Shown piece by piece: positions 1-11,579 of a stretch of DNA of 64,000 nucleotides. Source of the stretch: Heterocephalus glaber. Lineage: Eukaryota > Chordata > Mammalia > Rodentia > Bathyergidae. Under the pieces are notes generated by a model. It saw only the letters and a program-made list of their open reading frames with translations. It was not told where the DNA came from and did not search any database. The position numbers and the translations under genes are program-made. Where the stretch lies: contig NW_004624800.1 of NCBI RefSeq assembly GCF_000247695.1, positions 11,059,240 to 11,123,239 on the forward strand, given 5' to 3'. Within the stretch, counting starts at the first letter, position 1. Each line of letters begins with the position of its first letter.

Positions 1-790
1 GCTATTCCCCTGCTGGGTACCTTCCCCAAAGAATTAAAAGAATCATACCACAGTAATATTTGTTCACCCATGTTCAGAGCAGCACAATTCCTGATAGCTA
101 AAACTTGGAAGCTGCCCAAATGCCCATCAACTGGAGACTGGTTAAAGAAAATGTGGGTTTTTTTTTGTTGTTATAAAATGGAGTATTACACAGCCATAAA
201 GAACGAGAAACTAGAGATATTTATAACTAAATGGATGCACATTGTGGCGATGCTCTTAAGTGAAATAAATAGGAAACACATGTGTAAATACCGAATAGTT
301 TCTTGGTGTAAGAAACTGAGAGTGTAAATAAGGACTAAAAGGTATAATAGATAATGTGAAATAGGAAGAAAAGGTGCAAAGGGAAGGGGAAATGAGAGGG
401 GTAGGGGAAAGAAAGAAGAGAATGGAATTAATATGAGAAAAAGAAAAAATGGAAACAAAGTCTTTATAGATAGGGAAGGGTGGAGGGGTTAAAGGGAGGG
501 CAGGGGAATGGGAAAAAATAAGAACCAAGATGGAAGGCCAGGGATATAGCTCAGTGGTTCCCCCGCCGGCCTGGCAAGCCAAGGACCCAAGTTCGATCCC
601 CGGTACCAAAAAAAAAAAAAAAAAGAAAAGATTAAAACAAAGGTTCTGTAATTAGGGAGGGGTGGAGGGAGGGAAAGGAGGACAGGGAAAAAAAAAAAAA
701 AGAATCAAGATGGATTATGTAAAGGTGCAAATTTCCAATGATGAATGTCATTTTATTGTATACCTTAAAGGTACCAATATAATAAATAAA
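1..790 (+). mobile_element. LINE-1 3' end (distal ORF2/3'UTR, degenerate) with SINE insertion
   Basis: Bases 1-330 carry the typical L1 3' motif series (tggaagctgcccaaatgccc, then a tggagtattacacagccat-type stretch, then a gtgaaataa stretch). A homopurine, G-rich 3'UTR follows (365-530 and 640-700) and ends in gtatacctta, ggtaccaa and an (aaat)n tail at about 783-798. A module of about 80 bp occurs twice (about 455-535 and 635-715), with an ID SINE between the copies. The same 3' end occurs inverted at 17.37-17.64 and 40.9-41.15 kb. No intact ORF. Confidence 0.85.
536..630 (+). mobile_element. ID-type tRNA-derived SINE
   Basis: Starts ggccagggatatagctcagtg (box A region), has gttcgatcc (box B) and ends ggtacc plus about 17 A. 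It sits between two copies of the L1 3'UTR module. Not a functional tRNA: there is no intact cloverleaf. Confidence 0.88.
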
Positions 791-2400
791 TAAATAAGAT
801 ATAATTTGCATAACAGTGAAATGAATGAATTCATTTTGCAAGGGCTGCAAGTTTTGTGTTGTATATAATCTCCGCCCAAAACAAGATTTAAAAGATTTCC
901 AGGCCCAGAAACTCCATTCGTACTTCATGTTCTTTTCCATCCAAAATAATTCCTTGAAGACTACATCTTTCTGGTTTTTGTCTCAGTAGATTTCGTCTTC
1001 CTATTCTTATATTTCATATAATTTTGCAAAAATGTGATACACATTCCCCCTTTTATCCCTTAATACAAGATATTGAAGAACCATTCATGTTGTTGCTTCA
1101 GTAATATTTTTCTCTTTTATTACCATTTGTTCTCTTTTATTATCTCTTTTTATTATTTTAGTTCAGGAACATGCCACATGTTATTTATTTGTTTCCTGTT
1201 GGTGGCTATATAAATATATGAAGAGAGTAGCTGTAAACATTCGTGTTCAAGTCTTTTTGTGGACAGATGCTTTAATTTCTTTTGAGTAAATATTACAAGT
1301 AGAATTTCTGGTTCCTACAATATACATGTGTTCTCTGTGTGGATGTAGATATATATGTAGAGACAGAGACAAGAACTGACTTGGCAAAATACACTAAACA
1401 ATATGCCAACTTGCCTGAGCCATTTTACATTCCCAACAGCAGTATAAAGCAGTTCAAGTTGTTTACATATTTGCCACAGAATTGTCAGTATTGTCAGTTT
1501 CTATGTAGTGATTCAAGTAGGTTGAAATTATATCTAATTGTGATATTTTTTCAGTGCAGAGAATCAACCAAGGGCCTTTACATTAAGGTATAGCCCCAGC
1601 CCTTTCTGGGGTTTCACTAACTCGCTAAATTACTCAAGTTGGGCTGATGATCCTCCTGCCACAGCCTCCCAGAGTGCTGGAATACAGGTATGGGTCACCA
1701 TGCTCGGTGATGGGATAATAATTTTTATTTAACGTTAAGTATCTTTTCGTAGTGTGCTTCTGGGTGATTTTTATGTTTGTTTTTTTTCTGCACAAAATAT
1801 CTGTTTAAACTCTTCCTATTTTTATTGAGTTTTTTTTGTCTTTTTAATTGATTTGTTAGGGTTACATCTATATTTCAGTTATATTTACATTCTATTATCA
1901 GAAATAGAAACATATAGATTTATACATAGGCATATAGAAAATATTTTTATCCCACTACAACTTAATATTTCTTTTTCTTTACAGTTACCTTCAAAGAGCA
2001 AAAGTTTTGAATTTTGATAAAGTGTCAAATAAATAATTTCTCTTTTATAAATAACACTTATCTATCCTCTCTAAAAAATCTTTGTGTACTCCAAGATCTT
2101 AAGGATATCCTGCTGTTTTCTTATGAAAATGTGGTTACTTTAGCTTTACATTTAGATTTATAATCAAGTCACAAATTATTTATTGTGTGGTATAAGATAC
2201 AACTATTTATTAAAAAGATCTTCCTTATTAAATTGCTTTGAAAACTTTGTAAAAAATTTGTACAGATGTATCTAGATAGGTTCTTTTAGAAATACAACAC
2301 TTCCTTGATTATTATAACTTTATAAGAAATCTAAAGAGCAGGCAGCATAAACCCTCCAAATTAATAATTCCTTTTCAAGTGAGTTTTAGCTATTACAAAC
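790..2400 (-). mobile_element. Old LINE-1 (L1M-type) remnant, interrupted
   Basis: AT-rich sequence matching antisense L1M 3' region motifs: 'catttacattcccaacagcag'-like text near 1425, 'gtattgtcag' near 1490, and the 'aagatcttaaggatatcctgctgttttctt' type segment near 2090-2120. A B1-ID dimer interrupts it at 1550-1714. Heavily mutated, no coding capacity. Confidence 0.6.
1550..1714 (-). mobile_element. B1-ID dimeric SINE
   Basis: Antisense. The ID half (ccaagggcc...tagccccagccc) lies at 1565-1603 and the B1 half (cctcccagagtgctggaat...accatgctcgg) at 1655-1710. On the minus strand B1 comes first and ID second, the order of the B1-dID family of non-muroid rodents. Old and diverged. Confidence 0.65.
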
Positions 2401-2466
2401 CACTATGAAATATTTGAGGCCAGAAAAGAACCACTTGGAAGGATTAGAGGGAACAAAGCTGAATAC

Positions 2467-2745
2467 AGTCACCCCATGGCATCTGTAGGAATTAGTTCCT
2501 GGACTCCATGGCTCCCAATCTAAGGATTCGTAAGTCCTTTATCCAAATGGCATTAAGAGGTGTCATGTACATGTAACAAATCCCCATAAGGAATGTAAAC
2601 ATTATGTACTAAACACATGTACTAAAAAAATAATGTTATCAACAACCACAACAAAAAATACTTCAAATCTAAAAATAAACATAAGGAAGAAAAAACTAGC
2701 ATAATATTTTCATATAACCTACTCACAAACGCCTGTATATGTTTT
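2467..2745. mobile_element. MER2/Tigger-like DNA transposon fragment
   Basis: Begins cagtcaccccatggcatctg and continues with 'ttcctggactccatggctccc', 'aagtcctttat' and 'ataacctactcacaaacgcc', in the order I know for MER2, a non-autonomous Tigger element. The 3' terminal repeat is missing; a T-rich tract and B1 remnant follow. Confidence 0.55.
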
Positions 2746-2799
2746 TTGTTTTGTTTTCATTAGTTTTAGGGGTTTTTATTGCTGTTGTTGTTGTTTGCT

Positions 2800-2910
2800 G
2801 GGTTTTTTTGAGACAAAGTTTCACTGATTTGCTCCAGACTGGCTGGACCCTACTCGGTAGCCCAGATGAGCTCAAATTCTTGAGCCACTAGATACAGTGC
2901 TCAGGGCATC
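2800..2910 (-). mobile_element. B1 SINE remnant
   Basis: Antisense B1: T-run, gagacaaagtttcactgatttg, then ccagactggctggaccc and a degraded gctcaaattcttgagccac segment. Confidence 0.55.
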
Positions 2911-2939
2911 TTGGCTCTGTAGTGCTGAATAATTAGCCC

Positions 2940-3230
2940 TAAAATAAATGTCACTTTGGCCTTGCCTAACAAATCTGAAAAACAAGATCCAAAAGGATCA
3001 AACTTATCCCAAGTAATTTAACTGCATCCCAGAACAAAGCTCATGATTATTTAGAGTAGTACAAAAAAATGCACTAAAAACAATAAAATTCACAATGTAT
3101 ACAAAGGGGCATGAAAATATGACCAATTTTAAGAAGAAATAAAATGAAGGCCAGTAGACACAGATTAGAACTATGGGCTCAATTCCCCACAAATGGGAAA
3201 TAGCTTTTTAAAATATTGCCTTGCTTATCT
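2940..3230 (+). mobile_element. L1M-type LINE remnant
   Basis: Carries the series 'actgcatcccagaacaaagc', 'aacaataaaattcacaatg' and 'gaaaatatgaccaattttaag' typical of an untranslated part of old L1M elements. No coding capacity. Confidence 0.5.
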
Positions 3231-4859
3231 TGAGCCTGAATGGCCACCAAAAAAGTATTATAAAGAAATTTAAAATAATATTTAAAAAGAGCTGGAATAA
3301 TGTTTTTGCTGATATTTTTTAAAACATTATTAACTTGCATATATCACATTTTCATTTTGTAGGCTTGAGTAAATCATTTTATCTCCATAAGCCTTATTTT
3401 ATTCATATATAACCTTCAGATAATGATATCTCCTTCATAATTTTGTGTGAGAAAAAGCAGCTATGCATTTTGAATTCTTAACCTAGGAACTAAATCTACA
3501 AAACAATCAAGAAATAATAACCATTTTAAAAATGAATTTTATGTATAGATTTCATTACCTGATATATATTACTGTGCTAATGTTTGAACTTGTTTATTTT
3601 CTCTTTTCTCAGTAGAGCAGGAACTTTTGCTTGTTCATTGATATATTCCCAATGCTCACATCAGTGCCTGGTATACAATGTGCAAAAATTGTGTTGTAGA
3701 AGTATGTGTGGCCATAAAGGGATAATACAAGGAAGTCTTGCAAGGAAACAATCCTATAATATGATTATAGTTGTTACACAAAGCTACACACATGATAAAA
3801 TGACATCAAACCATATATGCATAAATGAGTACATACAAAACTGATGAAATCTGTAAAAGCTCTGTAGACATTAGAGATGTTTCCTGATTGTGATATGTAT
3901 TATAATTATACAAGATGTTTCCATTGGGTAAAATTATGAGAAGGTAATGGGATCTCCCTATACATTTTTCCCCCAATTTCCTGTGAATCCATAATTATTT
4001 CAAAATAAAAATTTCAAAAGTTGTTAAACAAATGAATAAGTCAAAATTGGCAGGTATATCTTTAAAATGGCATGCTAAAAAGGAAGAGGTAAATATTTAA
4101 TAATATTTAGGGTAGTGTTTTGGCTCTTGTAATAAAGAAGGATTTATTTTAATCTACCTTTCTTTAAATTCTTAATGAAAACAAATTAACATCAATTTTT
4201 CATTTGTTCTTTTATTTTTCCTTTATCTATTTATCCAGTCTCATACCACATGAAGAAGCCTTCACATAATCCTTGCAATGGAAAGACAACTGTCCTCCAA
4301 CTGCAGTCCCCTAAGGTGAGCCCCTAGTTTCCTCTAAGGTGGGGTGATCTCCATGGAGCATAGTTTACCATGCATATGATGAGGGAAGCTGCTTGGAGAT
4401 TTTCTGATAAAAATAGCCTCTCTAGAATACTATAAATTCTATAAAGCTCCTGCCTCCCTTCTCCCACTGCAATAGTCTACCTGTCTTGCTTAGCATTTGA
4501 AGCTCACTGAAACAGATTTGATTTGTTCTGTAGCTCCTTTGCCTAAAGGAACTATTTCCCTTGGTGCCACCCACCTGAAACAAAAAGAGATGCTGGAGGA
4601 GCAGGGCCCCTAATGCCACTGCACAACCCAGGCTGTGACTAACTCTTTCCATTCCTAAAAGGCATCTCAGCTTTCAAGTATTAAATGGTATTTATTCATT
4701 TTAATGAAAAACAACCTCCTTCTTTCTCCTTTATGCTGCCTTACCTGACAGCCATTGGTGACCATTTTCAACAGCCTATTGGAACAAGCAGCTTCCAAAG
4801 GTGTTGGTGATGGTGCCACAGTGAGAAGCAAGTGTCAAAACCAATGTCTAAGAAAGAAC
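3231..4859. other. Mostly unassigned AT-rich DNA; MIR-like piece
   Basis: About 3355-3465 resembles the central part of a MIR (gagtaaatcattttatctcc ... aaccttcagataatgatatc). About 3600-3680 has an ancient-repeat look (gcagggac-like start, 'atcagtgcctggtata'). I recognise nothing in the remainder (3690-4859). Confidence 0.4.
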
Positions 4860-5040
4860 TTGATAAAAATAAATAAATAGGGAACCAAGAGATGGAAGGA
4901 GAGGACAGGGAAAGAGGGGAAGGAGAAGTAAAAATAATTAAGACGTGTTCTGCACCAGTACCAATTCCCCCATGATAAATGTAATCATTATGGACTGCAA
5001 ACATGTACTAATAAAAATAAATGAATAGACAAAATAAAGC
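4860..5040 (+). mobile_element. LINE-1 3'UTR fragment
   Basis: Short purine-rich tract (ggaaccaagagatggaagga...) followed by gtaccaattcccccatgataaatgtaatca and an ataaaaataaatgaa tail: a diverged, 5'-truncated relative of the L1 3' end at 1-790. Confidence 0.5.
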
Positions 5041-6459
5041 ACATTTTAGCAAGACTAAAATATCTTAAATTGATGAATTTCCTACATATGGAAGCTCCAC
5101 ACGATGTACTCATAAACCTCACGGAATCAGGAGCTTTCCCACAGCAAAGCTCCAACCCTCTGGACCTCCAGTGGAGCCCAGAAGGAAAGAAAGACTTCTG
5201 TGGGCAATAACTCTCCTCTTCATACTCTATCCCTACCCTACATTTTAAACCTCCCAGGTGTTTGTCTGCTTTCTCATTATTGCTCTGAAGGTAAATCTTA
5301 CTGTATGCATGTTCTAAGCTGAAAGAGTAGCATGGATAAGAGTTTTTGCCTCTAAAAGTTTCAGGAACAAGGTGAGTTTAGCTTAACTGGCTGTGAGGAT
5401 GTGAGGCAGGTGGCTAACTCCTTGGGTGGGGGCAGAGAGGACAGCCATCATAAAGACCCAATGTGGCTGGACTGTTGAGAATGAGTAGAACTCAAGAGAG
5501 GTCTGACCTGAGTTAGAGATTCCAAGAGACCAAAAGCAGCAAGAGTTTCTATGATGATGCTCTTTGTTTTTGTCTTCTCAGAATTTCAAGTCCTGACCTA
5601 TTCCTTTTGTCTCATGTTGTATTGAAAGGGACTCCTTTCCACTCCAAAAACTTTGATGCCAATAAAAAGTGAAAGGATTTTCCCTATCACATAGGAGGTA
5701 ATGGCAGAACTCCCATGTTCTCCCCTTCCACCTGTTCTTTCCATCACCCCAGAGCTAAGCACTCTCACCCACTGGCTCCTCTGTGATCCCCCATCCAGCA
5801 TTCTCTCTGGCTCACAGATCTGGGTGCAGGCTCAGCTCCTGGTGGCAGACAACAGAGGACACAGCCCTAAGTCTTCGGTCTTTTCTTCCCACTTCAGTTT
5901 CCTTTCAACTGTATGTCCTCCTCCTTCCTCGTTGAAAGTCTAACATATTTTATGTAAATACTTAACAATCTAATATTTTGACAAATAATTCTGATGCGTA
6001 TATATAATATTGCTTTGATACACATAAAAGAATTTCTCTTGTTGTCTTTACACAAAAGTTTGTACAAACCCAAAGAAATAATTTTTCTGCACATTCATGA
6101 GTATGTCGAAGACATTGGGAAACAATGGTACAGTGCTCCTGCATATTGATCAAGAACAATGATACTGTATATCTAAGAATGGAAAAGAAGATCCCCTTTA
6201 TGGGCTCATAAGGTTGAGTATAGTCCACTAAAACAGCACTGCAGAACTATATTGTTGAAGAGCTAATGAGAGGTTTTTGCTAAAGAAACAACCCTTGTCA
6301 ACTGCCTGGTAGACACTACTTTATTCAATTAGTGAGGAAGAACATCATTAGTAATGGGATAAAGTGAGGTCATACAACATCTGATAGAAAGGAGAGCTCA
6401 GCATTGCTTCTGGGCTACTCCTACAAGCTTTCCCCTCACTGGGGAAAGATACTAGATAC
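5041..6459. other. No recognisable feature
   Basis: Unique-looking, with only short chance ORFs on both strands. The 80-codon frame at 5701-5943 has no homology I recognise. Confidence 0.4.
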
Positions 6460-6840
6460 CCACAAATTAAAAGATGAATGGAGTATTTTGGCTGTTTCAG
6501 GAGATTCAGTCCATGGTTGGCTGGCTCCAAGGCAGAAACAGCATGGTGGAAGGGCCTAGTAGAGGAAGCTGCTTACCCAGTGGTGGATAAGAAAGAGAAA
6601 GAGAAAAACAGAGACAGAGAGACAGCCCTGGGAACAAAAATACACCCTTCCTGCTCATGCCTCTAGTGACACACTCTTCTGGTCAAGTCCCATCTCCTAA
6701 CAGCACATTCAGTTATGAAGCTATCAGTGAACTAATCCACTGATGAGTACAACATCCCCATGATCCAATCAACTTTCAAAAGTCCCACCTTTGAACACAT
6801 GAGACTTTGGGGTGACATTTTAGATATAAACCATGACAAG
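6460..6840 (-). mobile_element. MaLR-type LTR (endogenous retrovirus-like)
   Basis: Antisense MaLR LTR pattern: 'ccatggttggctggctccaa', 'agcatggtggaagg', an internal purine-rich gagaaagagaaaaac stretch, then 'acatgagactttggggtgac' and 'ataaaccatgac'. Solo LTR remnant with no internal coding region. Confidence 0.65.
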
Positions 6841-6951
6841 GCATAACCTGTAAATAATTATAGGGAAACATCAGGAAAATCCAAACTGAAGATGCACAAA
6901 ATAACTGGCCTACAGTCTTCAGTTTCTTTTTCTTTTCCATTGATTGATTGG

Positions 6952-7040
6952 TTTTATGTTTTTATAGGACTGGCAATGAACTCCAGGGCTCCATGCATGC
7001 TAAAGAAGAGCTCTATCACTGAATTACACACTCAGCCCAG
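6952..7040 (-). mobile_element. ID-like SINE remnant
   Basis: Antisense: 'actggcaatgaactccaggg', 'catgcatgctaaagaag', 'tctatcactgaattacac', 'ctcagccc'. Old, diverged from the young ID copies elsewhere in the window. Confidence 0.5.
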
Positions 7041-7871
7041 GTCAGCCATTTTTGTTCCACCCAGGCCTTCACGAGGGAGTGTAATTTCTTCTCACCCAAA
7101 ACCATCCTCACAGAAACATCCAGAACAATGTCTGGCAAAATATCTTGGCAATACATGGCTTAGTAGAGTTGATATATGAAATTAATCTTCACAAGGCTTA
7201 TATAGCAGGTGAAATTGACCCTGAAAAAGAGCACAGCATGGAAACTTCCTTACCCAAAGACCACCAAGCATCATTGCCATGCATACACACCTCTGCATGC
7301 AGGATGGCAGGACACTGAGGCTTACTGGAAGTCATCTCACAGCAGCCCCAGGAACCCTGGGCTCTTGTTTACCACCAAGGGGCAGTCAGTAAATTCATAC
7401 ATCACATGGGCTCCAACTAAGAAGCTGGTTCTTCTATGTACTTCCAGAATTAAAGACTGGTGGGAGCCCCTCTTAAAGAGGATCCTCATTGTGATCCAGA
7501 GGAGTCACATGGGTATCTCATCCTTTAAACTTTTAGGAGTTTCCAAAAGCCTCTCCTGACTCTGCAGTAACTTTTCCAGTTTTTGCCACACTGCAGGCAT
7601 TCCCTTTTGTTGACCCAGTGAGTATCATGCAGTGAAACATTTGGGACATGATCACAAATCCCAATGCTTATAAAGGTCAGGATGGGGACCTGCTGTGGCT
7701 GGTAGGAGTTTTGCAGAATGTGGCAACCAGAAAACACTTCTAAAAGGAGGCTTGGGTTGTTGTGTCATGAGAATGTTAGCACTCTGGTGCTCCATTGTCA
7801 GATTATTCAAGAGAAGCTGGTATTCTGGGTCCCTATCAGGAGATCCTCCTGATTTTAAAACTTTCTGATGT
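7041..7871. other. No recognisable gene; CTCF-like site
   Basis: Unique-looking sequence. ccaccaaggggcag at 7372-7385 matches the core CTCF consensus at 13 of 14 positions. Single motifs of this kind occur by chance, so I give it little weight. Confidence 0.3.
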
Positions 7872-8070
7872 TAGGTGGATGTGGAGATGCATGCTGTAAT
7901 TTCATCTGGGAGGCTGAGACAGGAGGATCTCAAGTTTGAGCCCATCCTGGCCAATTTAATGAGACCCTGTCTCAAAAAATTTGAAGGTGTTGGGGATGTA
8001 GCTCAATGTGAAGGCCCTAGGTTCAATCCCTATACTGTAAAAACAAACAAACAAGCAAATAAACAAAACT
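7872..8070 (+). mobile_element. B1-ID dimeric SINE (B1-dID type)
   Basis: B1 half first (gctgtaatttcatctgggag, gctgagacaggaggatctca, gagaccctgtctcaaaa), then ID half (ggtgttggggatgtagctca, aggttcaatccc), then an (aaac)n tail. The B1-then-ID order is the opposite of the muroid B4 element and supports a non-muroid rodent. Confidence 0.78.
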
Positions 8071-9763
8071 TCCTGATTTCATCTTAAATATTAGAAATTT
8101 ACAAGATTTCAAACCTCAACACATGTCTGACCACCAAGCTCAGACTGTGGACTGTGAGTGTGTGACTTCTATTTTAGGTGGATTTTGAAAAGTGTTTTAG
8201 GTTGTTCATGAAGTATTTTTCATTCTCAATTAAAACTTCAAGTTTGTAAAGTAAATGTGATTTATTTTGCTTTTTTTAAATCAACTGAATTCAGATGTTC
8301 AGATTCTATCCTGGGAATTAACAGAAAATTCCATTATAGTCACTTCCAGGGTCCCCCTGTCCCTGCTGAGGTGTGGCCAGCTCTGTGGGGTGCCACAGAC
8401 ATGCATCCTTAGCTCCCTCCCATTCTTCAGGCATACACAGACCTCACATTTCCTTTCTGAATTTTTTCCTCTCTGTTTTACTGGTTTTCTGAAGTCCTCC
8501 ATGTCTGATAGCTTATTCGGTAGCTCATGAATTTAGGAACTCCTGAATTCTTCAGGATGCTTGGCAGGAACAATTACATAATTTGGGAGATTGATATAAA
8601 ATAAAAATGTGAAGTCTCTTGTTTAAAATATATTAAGAATTTTCAAGATGGCAATGATAGACCATCAAAATGAGCTTAGGGTCTCCTGAGTTCCCATGGG
8701 TTCTCCTGAGTGTGGCGTCCTGCATGACTACGTTGTCACAAACCAAGGAAGGCACCCTGAGCCTTTGCTTTTCACATTCAAAATGTAAGCTAAGTGAGCA
8801 ATGGCAAATCTTACCTACCAGACTGAGGTGGGGCATAGAATCGAAAAGGGACAGCATTGCAAAATTTAGAAGGCAGACAGCAAAATTACCTTACCAAATT
8901 TTCAATAGTGGATCCAGGTTTAGACTTCTAAACTATACACAAGACTACAAACTACAAATTTCATAAAACAGAGAGAGATTTGCAGTCTACACCAGCCAAG
9001 CCACAAAAGACAGGTTCTAAAATTCAACACCAACACACTCCATTTCCTCCCTTCCTGGCTTCCAATCTAGCCAAGAGGGCCTATCAGATGGGCCTTTGAA
9101 CACTTTCTATCTCTCTCCATCTCTACCTCTATCTTTAGCTCTAGCTTTCAATCTTTGTCTCTAACTCTGTCTTTCTCCATGTCGTGGTAGTATTCTAGGA
9201 AGTGGAAATGGATCTATCTCAGGTCACCAAACCCAGACTCCCTGGCCTCCCAATGCAGCATAGCATACAGAGGAGAGCAGGGGGAGCATGTGACTCCCTT
9301 CCCCCTCATTCCCTTCCCTGTCTAACTCTCCAAGCTGTGGGTCCTCTACTCAATTTCCTGGAAGTCTGGCCTCCTGCTGAGCTATCCTGGCAGTCTGTCC
9401 TGAGACCAGACCGGAGGGCAGATGGGGCAGTTTTCTTCTCGGAGGCTTCCGGCAGTGAAAAGCCCAGTACTCACCCTCACAGAAGAAAGCTAGTTTCTGA
9501 CTGCCATGTGAAAAGCACAATTAATATTTGGAGAGTTTGACATCAGGTGTTTGTGCAATCACTGGGGTGTTGGAGGGGACCTGAGGTGCCAGGTGTATGT
9601 TCTAGGATTGTGAGCCATTTGCAATAGACCAGCATTCTTTGCAGCTGAGCTCTCTCATTCTTTCTGCCAAGACAGCTGCATTTCTCTCTTGCCCTATCCC
9701 TCCTCTCAGATACTGACAGCTAGCAGGATGCATGCCTGCTGTTCCCGCTCTCCTCAGACACAC
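8071..9763. other. No recognisable gene; degenerate CTCTAT tract
   Basis: Unique-looking. About 9108-9180 is a degenerate (ctctat/ctctaac)n pyrimidine-rich array. ORFs of 60-112 codons occur on both strands with no recognisable domains. Confidence 0.4.
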
Positions 9764-9818
9764 ACACCACCACTGCCGCCACCACCACCACCACCACCAC
9801 CACCAACAACAACAACAC
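9764..9818. repeat. (CAC)n/(CAA)n microsatellite
   Basis: Imperfect cac/cca triplets passing into caacaacaa. It produces false poly-His and poly-Trp frames. Confidence 0.9.
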
Positions 9819-10021
9819 ATTTTTAGTCACAGACTTTGGGAGTTTAAATATCCAATCTCCTCCCTTTTAGAGAAAAGAACAGGAAATACAATCAACAGAA
9901 AATGTTCCTCTAGATACAGATGGAGCAAGACCTTAAAAATCATCAGATGCAAGGACTCTTTCAGCCCCAAATCCCTGAAAGTCCTCTAGGTGTCTCTTGT
10001 GTGATTGCACACGTGCTTGCA

Positions 10022-10066
<45 letters not shown>

Positions 10067-10824
10067 CAGGGCTTAGGAGGAACTAAGGCCAGCTCTGCAG
10101 GCTGTTGAGAGGAGTCTCCCCCACTCAACACTCCCACAACTGCCAGCTAGGTTTGGCCCAGCACTGTCATGCTTTTCCTCTGCTCCCCTCCTCCCTGGTT
10201 CTCATCCCAGCCCAGCTCCCTGTTCCAGCCCTTCTGCCCTCTGACCTCACAGGCTCTGGGCCCCTGGCTCTGTGGTTGAGAAGGAAGGAGCAGAGACAGG
10301 AGCCTGTGCCAGATTCCAAGCATGGTGCTGACAGCCCCCAGGGAGTCTGGAGGGACCTTTCTGTTACAATTCCAGGTCTGAAAAGCAGTAGACTCATAAG
10401 TGGCTAATAAGTGCCAGCAAGAAAACTGAGCAAGTATTCTGTTGATAATGTCCTCTACCCACTGTGCTTTCTACCTGTAAGAAGCTGAATTATCTGGGGG
10501 ACAACGATGAAGGATACACAACAGAGATGAACAGAATGATCTAAGAAAAATGAATGAGAAAGGAGAAGCAGCAGGGTTTGCCATCGAGGCAGGGAAGCCT
10601 GTTGGATCAAGGACAGGTAAAGGACCGGGTCACACTCATACAGAAGGGACTGGTGTACCAGTTCCAGGTGGGAGGAGGGAGCCAGCAGAGGAGGTGAAGG
10701 GACCCATCACATGGAGTAAGGGTCTGCTGTAGAGTGAGGTCACTGGTAATCGTGTGCTTCAAAGAATCAAAGAAGAGGTCTGGAATGATCTGCTCACCTC
10801 TGTGATCATAGTGAACATCCACAC
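9819..10824. other. No recognisable gene; contains a GT microsatellite
   Basis: Moderately GC-rich, unique-looking. Chance ORFs on both strands. Confidence 0.4.
10024..10064. repeat. (GT)n microsatellite
   Basis: About 20 uninterrupted gt units. Confidence 0.95.
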
Positions 10825-10955
10825 AGCATTTACCATGTGCAACGTGCTGCCTTAAGTACTTTACTTGTATTAACTCATTTGAACACCTTTACAGTCCTGA
10901 GAGCTAGGGATCACTAGGCCCAGGGTTAGAGATGAAGTCCTGAGATAGAAGCTAA
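10825..10955 (-). mobile_element. MIR SINE
   Basis: Antisense MIR: accatgtgcaacgtgctgcc, 'tattaactcatttgaacacc', then 'ggttagagatgaagtc'. Confidence 0.6.
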
Positions 10956-10960
10956 GGAAC

Positions 10961-11418
10961 CCTCTGTGCTAGGCAGGAAAAGCGGCCCCATGAAGATGAG
11001 CACATCCCAATTCCAGTACCTGTGAAAATGCAACACCACCTGACCAGGGAGAATCCAGGGTGTGCTGGAATCAACTGCTAATCAATAGATCGTGACAGGG
11101 AGCATTATCCTGGATCATCTGGAGAAGCGCGGGTCCTTCCAAATAACAGAGGGAGACAGGATACTCAGGAGTTGTGACAACAGAAGCAGAAGTTAAAATG
11201 ATGAGATGATGAAAAAAGAGGCCCAAGCTGGAGGTTGGAGACAGCCTTTGGAAGCTGGAAAAGACTGGGAAAATGATTCTTCCCTTCCAAAAGCCATACA
11301 GCTGTGTCTCAGGTGAGACCCATGGTGGGCTCAGACCTACAGAACTGTAAGATAGGAAATGTGTGTTGTTTTAAGGCACTAAATGTGTGGTAATGTGTTA
11401 CAGTGGCCACAGGAAAAT
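10961..11418 (+). mobile_element. MLT1-type MaLR LTR
   Basis: Sense MLT1 pattern: 'tgctaggcaggaaaagcggc', 'attatcctggatcatctgga', then 'gttgttttaaggcactaaat' and 'ggtaatgtgttacagtggcc'. Solo LTR remnant about 0.4 kb upstream of promoter unit A. Confidence 0.75.
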
Positions 11419-11579
11419 CACACACTCCCCAGCTTGTCAGAGAAAGTGGCATCCTCAAAGTCCAGACTTTTCCCCAGCTACGCTTTTCTAACACCTTATT
11501 GCTTTACCAAACTTATAAAACAACCCATGTGCAGTTCAATCAATAGTTAACTTCAGTCTTAGCCCTGCCCTTTATATCG

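Noticed and set aside
9602..9820. Cys/Trp-rich and His-rich small proteins
   Set aside because: Translations of the (CAC)n/(CAA)n microsatellite.
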